Shown: positions 22,004 through 33,837 of the stretch, piece after piece
Layout of the letters: each line of letters opens with the position of its first letter
Numbering within the stretch: position 1 is the stretch's first letter
Assembly (NCBI RefSeq): GCF_000003605.2
Contig: NW_003142304.1
Coordinates: 555,159 to 596,655, forward strand
Reading direction: 5' to 3'
Source of the DNA: Saccoglossus kowalevskii
Lineage: Eukaryota > Hemichordata > Enteropneusta > Harrimaniidae
Length of the DNA: 41,497 nt
The notes under the pieces: generated by a model
The model's database searches: none
Told to the model about the DNA's origin: nothing
What the model saw: only the letters and a program-made list of their open reading frames with translations
Position numbers and translations under genes: made by a program

Positions 22004-23817
22004 GTAAGAATTGCCACATTATATCATGCTGCATGTTGTCACTAGATCATTGTAACTTTTTCATATTCTTTATGGTAACCATTCTGAATCACTGCGTACA
22101 ATTCCATTCTCAATCACAAACTGAATTTCAAATCTTTTCATCTCCTCTTGTAAAAGCTATTGCGATGTTTAACTATTTTCTTCTTCTTCATATAGTCATG
22201 CATCATAACGCACATTTCTTTTCATTTCATGCAGTAAACAGCACAAAACTAATATCTAACTTTGTTTTCATAAAATCAATATTAAAAAAGTGGTGTGCAT
22301 TTTTATTGGCAGATCCTGTTAATGAAGACAAAATATTAGAATGAATTTAATTGCTCATGTCTGCATTGTTATTAAAAGTCTGGATAATCACTTAGAGTTA
22401 CCTTAACTATAGAGGCCTCTTAAATAGTAGCCTATAAGTATATATCTATATATACCAGTATACAACAATTATATATGCATATCAGAGTAAAATGAATTTG
22501 TGATATCTGGAAATTATAAATTTGAAATTAAGGTCAAAGTACATGTTTATTAAAATATGCACACTAAACATTATGTATAAACAGATGAGTGTTTAAACTC
22601 CTTAAAGCCAAGTTTTTCTTTCAAAGACTTTTTGAAAATTTTTAATCAATGAGAAACTATGTCCATTTAGTCTAAAAGTAACAAAGAGATTATAGAAAAA
22701 CAAGGAAAAATGTTGCATGTTCAGCTTACATATGGATGCACTTCTAAATATAGTAAATACACTGTTCATAAGGGTGTGCATGCTTTCTTGCAATCACATG
22801 CAGGAATTATGGTCACATGACTTTGCTCATTTACATATATATAAATATGCATGCATGTGTTTATATTTGCATACTAAACAGCAGTAGAGTATTGGGATGT
22901 ATGACACAGAGCTACATGTATGTTCATAAAAACTTTCATGGTAGAGAGAATGACTGTATAACCTTGCATGTCTGACTGATTGCTGGTGGTGAGGGAGTGC
23001 CCTGCATCACATTTGCCAATAGTTAACTGTCTGTAACCGTAGTAACATCTAAGCCATCTCAGTACATGTAAATCACTCAATGCAGTTTACCATTGCAGGG
23101 ATTGATATTTACCCCTGTTATGGATGAGTGGTTTCATACATTGGCCATGTGACATTCTCCAAATATCAACTGAGTTTGTCACTGCTGTAGTGTTCATGGA
23201 ATCCTTGCTCAGTCCCTGCCACAGCTGACATTTAGTACCAAATTTGATAGGTTTTATGATATGTTATATATCATTTTAATTTCTGATAATATTTGTCTGA
23301 TCAGTGTATTTTTTTTATTATTATGAATAACTTTTTATGTCTCTCAAAGCTGTAAAATAAGTAAAACAAATATTTCATATTTGTGGCAGCAACTGTGTAA
23401 ACCACCAATGAAAAATTGAGACGAGCAGAGAGATATGTACCTCTGATATGTTACAAATATTGTGTTACAGCCCATCAGACTGGTACACAGACTAATAATA
23501 ATTTATGCGATGGACCACAGATAAATCACACGTGTCATTCCCAGAAATGTTATAAACTCACTTTGTACCCATCCTACTCAACCACATGTATACTGCATTG
23601 TAACAAACAAAGTAACCAATAAATATGCCACTAGAGAGTGCTGCTCACAAAGTAACCAAGTGCACCACCACCAGAGTGCGCTACACAACACACTTGTTGC
23701 AGCATTTAGACGATTATAGTTTATCTTGCGCTATGCATGAAATACACACTTACTTTATGTATTTGCATAATGTAAAATCTTCTTTTGTCTATTTCTTTTT
23801 CCTGTATTATTTTTTAG
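22004..23817 (+). other. KCNMA1: Slo1 intron without recognised elements
   Basis: About 1.8 kb of AT-rich sequence with small near-palindromes such as (tata)n around 22440-22475. Open frames at 23416-23622 and 23625-23921 are only partly explained by the 23818 cassette; the rest has no recognisable domain. Confidence 0.6.
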
Positions 23818-23862
23818 ATATTCCTCTTATTGATATTGATCTTGATTCTATTGATGTGGAAG
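23818..23862 (+). CDS. KCNMA1: Candidate Slo1 acidic cassette exon, 45 bp
   Basis: A T-rich tract (tttttcctgtattattttttag) and the donor gtacaa bound 45 bases entering and leaving in phase 1, compatible with 21877 or 22003 upstream and 26711 downstream. It would insert DIPLIDIDLDSIDVE, an alternating hydrophobic/acidic peptide, into the RCK2 loop that precedes the calcium bowl. Vertebrate KCNMA1 has alternative inserts in this same loop, but with a different sequence as I recall it. Strong pyrimidine tract, length divisible by three and matching phases support it; transcript data are lacking. Confidence 0.6.
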
Positions 23863-24528
23863 GTACAACTCCCGATTCTTTTGCCCTTATTGCTTTCTTT
23901 TGCTGTGCCTGCATCTTATAATTCTGCATGTGTCCGTTTCTTTTCTCTGCTGTTCATATCCATCCAACCATTGGTTATATGCAAATTAGATTCAGAGTGG
24001 GGTCTGATGATGATTGGTTGAATGACTGTCATTTTTGAAAATGCAGCCAAGTTAGGTTTTAGATCTATGTTTGCATAGGCTGTGGAAAGTCTGTAGTTTT
24101 TGGTGTGATTTAAAGTACCATTATTTTGGCATACGTTAAAATAATAGATGGTACTCTCATGTTCAGGTTTTCCATAATGAAAATACAGAATTGAGATTAT
24201 TTGATTGGCTATTCATTGTAGGGCCAAATAATGAATATTCATTGTTTTCCATATTTGGAATAGATATAGAACATGATGCATAATTTCTGTTTCGTACAGA
24301 TTGTATTTAAATATTGGTTTGTAACAGGGTCATTTTAGAATACAATACAATGTAATGCAAGCCACTGTACATTAGTTGCTTGATCTTTTTCATTGATATA
24401 ATAAAACAATAAATCTAGTGAAGGAGTTTGGATCCAATAAGTGAGAAGAAGCTATTTAGTTTGTAGGCAATTCCAAAAAATGATGTTAAATAATTTCTTC
24501 AAATTCTTGTCTTCATCACTTGGGAAAG

Positions 24529-24576
24529 ATTCTGAAGTTAGTCGTCATGTGGTTAGCAAGCATGGCATGAACATTG
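24529..24576 (+). CDS. KCNMA1: Weak candidate Slo1 cassette, 48 bp
   Basis: An acceptor-like tract (tttcttcaaattcttgtcttcatc...gggaaag) and the donor gtgaga bound 48 bases that are phase 1-1 and in frame, reading DSEVSRHVVSKHGMNI. The phases fit 22003 or 23862 upstream and 26711 downstream. The acceptor dinucleotide context (aaag) is weak and the open frame extends well beyond it on both sides, so this may be chance. Confidence 0.2.
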
Positions 24577-24928
24577 GTGAGACAATACAGAATGGTTTTA
24601 TCTTGATCTCATGCATGCTGGTAATTTACATTGGGTTTGCAGTGCTGATGAGAAAGTGTTGTCACATCAATGTTTCCACCTATCCATATGGCATTGATGT
24701 TATTACAGAGTTTCAACTATTTTGGGCCAATGTTTAACTGTTTGTTGTCCTTTTCCTTATACAGTTATTTATTTTTTCTGAAAAACTTTTAATTAGATCA
24801 AGCATAATTTCACTTTTAAATTTAGAGATAGTTATAGATGTACATGCACCAAATTTAGGATTGGTCAATAATTTGATGTTTTTTGATATCAAACAATGTT
24901 AAAGCTCGGTAGTCTCATATAAACAAAG

Positions 24929-25165
24929 ATGGCGACTTTGACTGTTGCGCAGATCAACGAGTACAAACTGAGACGTTTCCAAGCTTTAATTCATCAATTT
25001 TCATGTGATTGGAAGGTATCGAAAGAGTCACCATCGGTAATCAGTGCAAGTCGCGCCCAGGTCAAACCTCATACTTGTGATTTCCATTTGAAGAACGCAT
25101 TGGATTGTGGGAAAATCAATGTTTATCAACACAAATGTCGCACATGCGATGACTACCGCGCTTAA
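24929..25165 (+). CDS. Uncharacterised 78-codon ORF in a Slo1 intron, Cys/His-rich C-terminus
   Basis: This frame starts with an ATG in good context (aagATGGCG) and encodes MATLTVAQINEYKLRRFQAL followed by a segment ending HTCDFHLKNALDCGKINVYQ then HKCRTCDDYRA. Base composition is visibly less AT-rich than the surrounding intron. The spacing FHL...GKINVYQHKCRTC loosely recalls the 3CxxC-type zinc-finger family (receptor-transporting proteins), which has an FH...G-V-x-(M/V)...Q-x-C-x-x-C pattern, but the first CxxC pairs are not evident, so that is speculation. It stops without an obvious donor or poly(A) signal. It could be a short nested gene, a retrocopy remnant or chance. Confidence 0.25.
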   Translation: MATLTVAQINEYKLRRFQALIHQFSCDWKVSKESPSVISASRAQVKPHTCDFHLKNALDCGKINVYQHKCRTCDDYRA

Positions 25166-25453
25166 AATTTTCGTTATTCTTATCATCAGTCAGTTTATAG
25201 TGTCATAAGTGTAAATCCACCCATTAGAGATCCAGCTTCTGACACTCACACTAACCAATGGCTGATGCTTTTTTATAAAACTGCTGAGCATGATCTGATC
25301 ATGTTGAACTGCAGCTCTGCCATCCCTGGGATTGTACCAGTGCATCATGGGGAATATAATTTTAATGGGAAAAATGCCTACAATGCCTATATACATGTAT
25401 ACAAATGTTATCAGATGCGAGCTAACATCCTATGTACACCATAATTATCTGAT

Positions 25454-25672
25454 TTGAAAAATACCGGTGAACGTATTGACGCTCACAGTTTAGATCAACA
25501 CTTTGATTTGACAATTATTTTTAAGACTGGCGTATCTGTTGATATGCTTTTTTTTACCCCTTTTAGACCAGAAAAAAAATACAGTGCTCCGTGCATTAAG
25601 ATTATAGAAAAAGAGCAATTTTGCGAGTGCTCCCACCAGATTCATCATCATGGTGTGCGATTTGCTTCCTGA
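25454..25672 (+). pseudogene. Possible remnant ORF downstream of the 24929 frame
   Basis: A 72-codon frame beginning at an ATA/TTG-type codon rather than a good ATG reads ...NTGERIDAHSLDQHFDLT and ends CECSHQIHHHGVRFAS. Like the 24929 frame it is less AT-rich than its flanks and lies on the same strand 290 bases downstream, so the two may be pieces of one degraded insertion. No domain is recognised. Confidence is low. Confidence 0.15.
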
Positions 25673-26199
25673 AATCTTGCTACCATCTTTTTTTTTTTTT
25701 AATATACACCTGGATTTACTATATTTGACAGTGTAACTTTCATTATGTATAGTATAATTTGCATTTGAAAAACTTGCCTCAGGAAATCTACGACACTATA
25801 AAACAACCGGCTTATAGAGGTGTTTGAAAGTGGAATCTGGGAAAAGAAAACTTGAGGTCATTGATTGGATATTAGAATAGCATTATGTTAACAATCAGAC
25901 CAATCAGAGAGCAGCTTCTTTGTTGACATGCCTTTTCAATGTTTCAAATTCTGCCTTGCTTATATGCTTAGAATCAACGGCAGTTACTTTTCAAATAAAC
26001 TTACAAACTGATATCCTAACCTTAATGTTATTTCATAATATTGAGTCTTGGAGTGTATGAATTACAAATATTTCACTAACAAGATATGTCAGCTTATTTG
26101 AAATATAGCATTCCTATCTATATTTTCCCCATAAATGAAAATTATTTCATTAAATGCATTAATTGTAGTATAGATATTATGATAACAATAATAAAATAA

Positions 26200-26645
26200 G
26201 GGATGACGTCAAAATATCGATGTCGGATAAAAAACTTAATTCCTTTAGTTTTTTTCAAACCCCCCTACCCCCTACTGAAACTTAATTGACAAATATTGGT
26301 CATGGCGTCAGACTACATTCACCATTCACCATTAAATACAAATTGATAATCAGACAGTAGTATTGCATAGCAGTTGGTTGTCGGGTGGGTGTAGAAAGAG
26401 TTTACAAATGCACCTCATTTGACGCACAGATTTACACTCCAACCAAACCATTTTTCTGTTTTTTCCCCTTTTCGGTTAGTTCTGTCCATGATTGGATAGA
26501 ACTACAAATACTCCAAGATTTTTTTGACTTCATTAAAAAATAAAATCGTTTTTGTAGGATGGAAACTTTTTGAGGTCAAAACCCCCCACCCCCAAACTAA
26601 AGGAAATAAGTTTTTTATCCGACATCGATCTTTTGACGTCGTCCC
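26200..26645. mobile_element. PIF/Harbinger-like (Tourist-type) MITE, copy 1
   Basis: The inverted ends span about 50 bases: gggatgacgtcaaaatatcg...ggataaaaaactt on the left and its reverse complement (aagttttttatcc...cgatcttttgacgtcgtccc) on the right. The element is flanked by an exact TAA duplication at 26197-26199 and 26646-26648. Three-base TWA duplications and GGG-starting ends are typical of PIF/Harbinger elements. It is 446 bp with no transposase fragment recognised. It lies 65 bases before the Slo1 exon at 26711. Copy 2 at 39722-40155 is in the opposite orientation. Confidence 0.9.
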
Positions 26646-26710
26646 TAAGGGTATAGCTCTCATTTTAGTTGATATACTGAATTATTGTAATTTTATGCTC
26701 GTAATTTCAG

Positions 26711-26815
26711 GATTCATGCCACAGGGCTTTTCCCCTATGATGGGCGGTAGTGCCAAGAGTCTATCTAGGAGAGGATCAGCTGTAGGAGCCAATGTGCCTA
26801 TGATTACAGAACTAG
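26711..26815 (+). CDS. KCNMA1: Slo1 exon: loop before the calcium bowl, with RRGS kinase motif
   Basis: A 105-bp, phase 1-1 exon (acceptor ctcgtaatttcag, donor gtgtgt). It reads GFMPQGFSPMMGGSAKSLSR then RGSAVGANVPMITEL, aligning with vertebrate GFTPPGMDRSSP...RQPSITTGVNIPIITEL. The RRGS tetrapeptide falls where vertebrate Slo1 has RQPS, reported as a cAMP-dependent kinase site regulating the channel, and here fits the R-R-x-S consensus better. The split Val codon (g|ta) is completed at 27154. Confidence 0.96.
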
Positions 26816-27609
<794 letters not shown>

Positions 27610-27804
27610 ACATATTTCAATGACAATGCATTGACGTTGATCCGTACACTCATCACAGGGGGAGCTACTCCTGAATTGGAGCAGATTCTAGCGGAGGGAG
27701 CTGGTATGAGGGGTGGTTACACAACCCCACAACTTCTTGCCAATAGAAACCGTTGTAAAGTAGCCCAGTTACCGGTATACGACGGACCACTATCACAGTT
27801 TTCA
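27610..27804 (+). CDS. KCNMA1: Slo1 exon: RCK2 C-terminal part (TYFND...GGATPELE)
   Basis: A 195-bp, phase 0-0 exon after a T-rich acceptor (tttttttttcgcag), with donor gtgagt. It reads [40 protein letters not shown] and [14 protein letters not shown] then [11 protein letters not shown], matching vertebrate [24 protein letters not shown]...[20 protein letters not shown]. This helical region forms the lower part of the gating ring and the flexible interface in the family. No anomalies were seen. Confidence 0.97.
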
Positions 27805-28185
27805 GTGAGTATGAAACCCTGCTTGTAAACATGTTTGATACCGGTAATGCACAGTAATATTAAATATGCTCAATGTTTGTAACACTTTAGATTTTGTGCA
27901 TGTACATTGTAACTGGTCAGTGAGAGCCAGTCATTTGCACTGCGCCACATGGTAAAATAATGGCGTTGTTTGCCACTACTGTTTCAAAATATAGTATGTG
28001 TCACTACTTTTGAGTAATGTTTTCACAGCAGATCGGGCGGGAGATACATGTATAGTGTTGATCTGTGAGCAACATCTTTTATCAGCTTGCTGGTTAGCAC
28101 AACTGGAAATAAATTAATTTAATACATGATGATGTGAAAGCCTATAGAAAAATGAAAATAACCACCCATGTCTTTTCTTTTCTAG
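27805..28185 (+). other. KCNMA1: Short Slo1 intron, no recognised elements
   Basis: A 381-bp intron ending in a strong pyrimidine-rich acceptor (catgtcttttcttttctag). Nothing else is recognised. Confidence 0.7.
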
Positions 28186-28536
28186 AATGGTGGGCAATTT
28201 GGAGACTTGTATGAATACGCCTTGAGAAAATACGGCATGTTGTGCTTTGGCATTTACAGATTCCGAGATACCACCGCAACCACTGCTACTCCATCGTCCA
28301 AACGTTACGTTATCACTAACCCATTATATGAATTCCTACTGATGCCAACAGACATGATTTTCTGCTTGATGCAGTTTGACCCCGCAAAAGAAAGTTCTTA
28401 TCCGAGACGCCCTACGAGAAGGAAGCAGCGGGACGACGACCGTGATGGTGATGTTCGAGAAAACGGAGATAGGTACACAGATGCGCATTTACCCGATAAC
28501 AGAAACGCAGACGATTGGGATGAAACACTCTGTTGA
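28186..28536 (+). CDS. KCNMA1: Slo1 last coding exon: end of RCK2 and divergent C-terminal tail
   Basis: It starts in phase 0 and reads [20 protein letters not shown], then [20 protein letters not shown] and [20 protein letters not shown] then LMQFD, matching vertebrate [23 protein letters not shown]...[27 protein letters not shown]. After QFD comes a 54-residue tail ([20 protein letters not shown]...) dense in Arg and Asp, ending WDETLC at TGA 28534-28536. It shows no similarity to the Ser-rich vertebrate tail. The C-terminal T-L-C could resemble a class I PDZ ligand but lacks a standard terminal hydrophobic residue. A possible donor, gtacac, at 28472 inside the tail (after ...GDR split) could permit alternative C-termini. 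Confidence 0.95.
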   Translation, partial: NGGQFGDLYEYALRKYGMLCFGIYRFRDTTATTATPSSKRYVITNPLYEFLLMPTDMIFCLMQFDPAKESSYPRRPTRRKQRDDDRDGDVRENGDRYTDAHLPDNRNADDWDETLC

Positions 28537-29216
28537 TGGCACGACTGTGTGGCTGATCTACCTGAATCATATGTGTGAACTGGTCATCTTATTGTCGACA
28601 CTGCCATGTTTGTGGTATATTTACCCGCCCACTCCTCCCTTCTTTCATCCCACTGTCTATCATTTCTCCCTCCCAACTTCCTTCCTCCATATAACCAGTT
28701 TTTTACTGGTCTGCTAATGTCCTCAATGTCTGCTAATATTCTTTTCATCTTTTTTTGTTTCATGTCTGTTATGTATGGTAAACTGTCTGGTTGAGTTTCC
28801 TGTTGTTGGGTCTTGTTGGTGGGAATAGATGTAAAGGAGCGCATAGTAAGAAAAACTGCAAGTGAATTTTAAAGGCTTCCATTTTAAGCAAAGAATCTTA
28901 TCTGTCTCTGTCAACTAAAGTTTCTTCATCTGTTTTGTGATAAATTCACTCTGTACAGTCTTCAGATGCGTTTATGCACGATGCGTGCAGGTGTTGAAAC
29001 ACAAGCAGTCTTTTATTGTCTTGTATCTGGTCGCATGCATGGATTGAAAGCACCATTTTTTGAACACTGCTTGTTTGTAATTTAGATGCAAAACAGATGC
29101 ATTGCATGTTTGCACAGCATGCGAATATAACTGAAATTGAGTGGTGTTTGTTATTACAAAACAAAGAATTCTAAGTGCAGAAAACAGCTGGCTGGTGTAA
29201 AATTATCAAGAATAAA
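28537..29216 (+). other. KCNMA1: Probable start of the Slo1 3' UTR, with a candidate poly(A) signal
   Basis: Non-coding sequence follows the stop. The first canonical AATAAA I see on this strand after the stop is at 29211-29216, with others farther downstream (for example near 30845). Slo1 3' UTRs can be long, so the transcript end is not decided. A second frame on the same strand is open from within the last coding exon to 28717 but has no recognisable domain. Confidence 0.4.
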
Positions 29217-32200
29217 ACAGAGGCGAGAACTGATTGGCTACTAAGACCATCTAATTGGCCAATGAGATCACTTGTTACATAGTGAAACAACATAATTATT
29301 TGATTTTGTTAAATTATTTTTTCGATAATCAAAATCTGTTTTCAACTGCTGTTATTTATTTCCAGCTATTAAGCGGATCTGTTTTTGTGATGTAATTGTT
29401 AATGTTTTTATTTTTAAAAAACAAATCCAGGAGTTTTAAAAGTAAAGCTCATAAGGGTGGTAGTTATAACAGTGTGGGACTTTAGCAGACGGTGTGGCAT
29501 GTGGGTTAGTTTGGGTGAAATATTAGACTTATTTTAAAATTTGGTTAATTAGCGAATGAAAAGATTTATTTTCTGTTATTAGGTTTGCCTCTTGACAATG
29601 GTATTTGTCATACCATTGAGTGTTGAAATCTAACGATATGAAACTAAATCTTGGTGAACCTCCCCCCTCCCTTCAATCAAAGTATGACATCACACTTGCA
29701 TGGTCTGTCATCTCATCTTAACGGTCAGTGACAGCAATGTAAGTGAAATGTTTACTTTGACATGAAATCCTACCATATTCCTCAAACACACCACTAGAGA
29801 GAAATCAAGAAGTTCAGCATGTGATGAGGGCTCATCAAAAGTAAGATCGTTTTCACCCTTTTTGCCAACAGGTATTCTAAAGAAGGGACAACAAAAGAAT
29901 GCACGAGTTCAACTCTTCCCCTTTTAGTATACCTGATGGCGAAACATGGTGATGCGGTCTGAAATTGGCGATCAGCCACGCAGAAGATCGTAGATATTTA
30001 AATTGTTAAAATGGTTCTTGTACTTAAAATATAAAGCTTGTTCTGATATCATTTGTAAGTGGTGTTCCGTCTAAAAACTAGAAATAATTTGATAGTATTT
30101 TAGACAGCATAGTTGAGGTCTTCAATCGTTAGTACCCGGTTTTCTTTGCTGATAAAGAATTAGACTGAATAGGTTGTGTCATGATTTGTGTAGTTATTGT
30201 GAGTCAGCTAGGGAGTCATAGTGAGTTTTGCACTCCTTGTGAAAGTGTAACTATGGTTACAGTTCAGCTCTTTATGTTAGCTTTAAATGACTCTAAACCT
30301 GATTTTCGATGATGATCTTAACCTAGTTTTAAATAATAATAAAAATAAACCCAGGTAACAGTTTTGACATTGAATGTCTCTCCTAACTTTTTTAAGCGTA
30401 AATTTTAAGGGCAGTTGCTAGCCATACATATATATTTTATTTTTGCCAGAAAAACACATGTATGTAAATGTGATGACTTCACAAGTTCAACAGCCAATTG
30501 CGAGACGTGAAATACAAACTCAATTTCCAAACCTGACAAAACCCTTAGGAATGTACACACTGCCTTGAAGGCTCTTATCTATGCTGTCTATAAAGATAAC
30601 AGTTTAATACTAAAATATTCCAAAGTACAAGTTTTCTGCTTTAATCAAGTTTTTTTTTTTTTTTTTGTATTATTAACAATAATAATAATTGGGTTTTTAA
30701 ATGATTTTAAAACAAGACACTTGATAATTTTTGCTATGCAATTTCTGTACGATTAACACCAGATTGACAAAATTTAATAAATTGTAGATATTATGTACAA
30801 TAAGTGTAATTTTCAGATTCTAACAATATTTTTTGAATATTTAAAATAAAGTTCATTAATAATTGGCAGACTGGATGCCAACATGAAGGAATTACATATT
30901 ACAGTCCATAGATGTAAAACTTTAAGAATACCATTAATTCTTCTAATCCTCTTTTCAGTATTTTTCCTCTTTCACATCATGAATACTAGTCAGTGTTTCT
31001 GTCACCTCATTTTTGTTATGGTTCTATCACTATTTTGATGTCGTGCACTTTCTTTGTATCATGTTTGCTCAATTACATCACAGGTGAACTCTTGTTTAGA
31101 AGTATAACCTGTTTTTAATTTTTGTACCACTGAGGGCAATATTTGTCTCTAGAGGGCACACTAACTTATTTTTATCCATGTTTTTGTTGAAGACGCATCT
31201 TGTACTATTTTTTTCTTTGTCCATATTTAATATTTTACTTTGTATATCGGATGTAGATTTTGTTTGTTACGTTTGTTATTTTTCGTGTGTATCACATCAA
31301 TTTTGACAACTATCGATATTTACACGTAAGCATTTGTTTGTAACATCCCATTTGTCATAGCTTGTTGACATACAAGTTTGTTTTATTGTTACCTACAAAT
31401 ATGGTTGGTCTTTCCCAGAAATGTTTTCTCCCTCCCATGGTTGATGCTCTGTTTTTTGGACCAAACTACTGGGTTTTCTTTTTCATGATTGCGAAGAAAA
31501 AAAAACAAAAAATGTTCTTTTAGTTCTTGTATTTGTGTTGTACAATTGGCTTTGGTTATTTTGCAATACCTTGGTGTACTGCAACATTTCAAACATTCAT
31601 AATGTTTACTTTTACATAAGTCCTATACAAAATATCAAATCCGTTCATTTTGGCTCATAATTAACTTAAAAAACGGAAAATATGCAAAAAACTAATTTTT
31701 GACAGAGACAGTACTCAAATGTTATTTTAATTAAATATTATAGTTTTATTTTAGGTAGATGCAACAACAATTTGAAAATACTGACATGTTGTATCCGTTG
31801 TATTTATGTTACAGAAAAATGTAATTTACATGAAAGAAAACTTAGATAGACATGACCCTTTCAAAGCCAAAGTCGATTTTTCTCACCATCCAAATCATTT
31901 TTTCCCCTTATTTGTTTTCAAAAATGTTCATCAGAGCCTACTAAGAAATTACGTTTATTTGATACAAATTGTATTAAAAAAAATATAGAAATTTACGTAA
32001 TGTCGTACACAAATCTTGGTGGGAAAAATGGCGGCTTTGAAGCGATTAAATGGACCAGCACTGGGTTGTGAACTGTCTGCTTTTTAATGAATTAACAAAT
32101 TGTCCAAACAAAGAGTCAGTTTCCAGTCAGGTTTTTAAGTGATTTTATGAAATGCATTTGTTTTTTTATTTTCTATGTAACCCTTCAGAAATGATTTTGT

Positions 32201-33757
32201 TCCAGTCTTTGCTATAAATGATTTTTATTTTGTGTACTTTTTTTTTTTATTTACAAAATTTGAAATAATTATGCTTTGAACAGAAATTGTACTGTTTCAA
32301 TCTCTCAAACGATTATTTAATGTTATTCAAAACAAATCTTGATAATGAAATATTATTAATAATAGAATATTTCCAAATCTTTCTCAACTTTTTACTATAC
32401 TGTATATCGCCATCTCTGAGTGCATAAACGTAAAGTTAAAATTCAATAGGAATAAAACTGCGCAATCTTTTTTTTTTTTTAATCAATTGGAGTATATACG
32501 ATGATAAAAATGTCTACTCTAGTAATAATAGACAGAGAAAGATGAATACAAGATAAACTGAAGGCGTACATTTCAGCGCTTTCACGATTACAGCAATAAA
32601 TCAAAGAATGTGTCAAGGATTAGTAGTTTATAATGATATGCTTTAGTACATAGTCATAATCCAACTAAATTAGATATAGTGAAACTACCTGGTAACAAAA
32701 GTATCTCTTTTACATTTTCTTGTGTACATAGAATTTCGAGAGTGGGTTTCAGACTGCTGAAACAAGCTACCAATGCAACTTTCTTCATAACAAACAATTA
32801 TTGAAAGTTGAGGAAAATCAAGCTGAATAATTGGTTGACTTGCTTATTGGGTTAAACCATTTGTAAAAATAGGGGGTAAGGGTTAGTAATAAAAAGATAG
32901 ATTTTTTAAAGATTTAAACTGAACGTGGTGTTCCACTGATTGGGTCTTTTCCTTTTTGTTTACTGTCTTAATATGGTGTATGCTTTCATACTGTGTTATT
33001 AATTCTTGTATAATTTATTAGAAACTTGTAAATAAACGGTTGATTCGACTTGGTTACTGTGTTCTTGTTGTATTCTTTACTAACTGTTCCCCAGAGTCCT
33101 GTGAAGGTAGAATAAATTTTGTTAGAGAATTTTCCAGCTGCGCATGGGAATTTCCTAGCTATATACTGTTTGAATGCACATAGCCATCTCGGCAATGTAT
33201 CATAATATTTTGTGCATTTGGTTCTACGAAAAAATTAAATAAACCATTGAAAGAAACTCCTGTGTGCTGAAGGTATTGGAGGAATGACGTACAAAACAAA
33301 GGACACCGTATTTACTCTATTAGAAGCACATCTCCAATAGAAGTACAGATAAACAAAAACTGCATGCAAAATCATTGATATACGTTTTTTTTTTTTACCA
33401 TAGAATCAATTCTTGTCATTTACATTTAAAAGCCCAGGTATACTATAAATACGCTCCTAAACAATAGAGATTATTTCTTTGCTTGTCACGCTGTAGTAAA
33501 CAGCTCCAGCCAAGCTCCGGTAAAAACGCATGTGACTATGAATATCACAGCAGTGACTGTGTGTAGTATTTATAAATAGTGTACGAGCTGAGATTTTGGC
33601 GGATAAAAGTAAAAAACATGAACCGGGGAAAGGGACGCGTGACTAATCTTGAATAATTACTACTGTCAATCAAAGTCGCGTGATGTTGGTCTGCTGAAAC
33701 AGGATGCGTCATAGGCTATGCGAGTCATTAACACCACTCATTAGCATAGCCACACCT
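29217..33757. other. Intergenic or distal 3' UTR sequence, no gene recognised
   Basis: About 4.5 kb, AT-rich, with poly-T runs near 30651-30666, 32240-32249 and 32468-32480. Frames in this stretch (30565-30756, 31389-31592, 31806-31988, 32986-33195) have no recognisable domains. A short ATG in strong context (aaaATGGCGGC, 32028) opens only 19 codons. I see no RNA gene. Confidence 0.6.
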
Positions 33758-33789
33758 CCAATTCACACTTGCCGGGCAAGTGAATTGGG
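33758..33789. repeat. Hairpin-forming near-perfect palindrome
   Basis: The sequence ccaattcacacttgcc is followed directly by gggcaagtgaattggg, which folds into a stem of about 15 bp with a two-base bulge and almost no loop. It may be the end or centre of an unidentified transposon, or a cruciform. The 130 bases upstream are unusually GC- and CpG-containing for this window. Confidence 0.75.
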
Positions 33790-33837
33790 CCTTTAAGTAC
33801 ATGTGCTTTGATCAGAGCAAATAGTCACAAATATAAC

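Larger units (their letters stand above)
23863..26710 (+). other. KCNMA1: Slo1 intron with nested open frames and a Harbinger-like MITE
   Basis: The intron contains a weak microexon candidate (24529-24576), an unexplained Cys-containing reading frame (24929-25165), a second frame (25454-25672) and the MITE at 26200-26645, whose right end lies 65 bases before the next exon. Confidence 0.7.

Noticed and set aside
22004-22344. Reading frame continuing from the 21685 exon into the intron
   Set aside because: A strong donor at 22004 and the phase-matched exons downstream show this is intron. The extra residues reflect T-rich sequence (Phe, Leu, His) rather than a domain, although intron retention cannot be excluded.
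32028-32087. Short ATG frame MAALKRLNGPALGCELSAF with a YY1-like AAAATGGCGGC context
   Set aside because: Only 19 codons to the stop, no donor in good context and no similarity recognised; most likely chance, or a transcription-factor motif.
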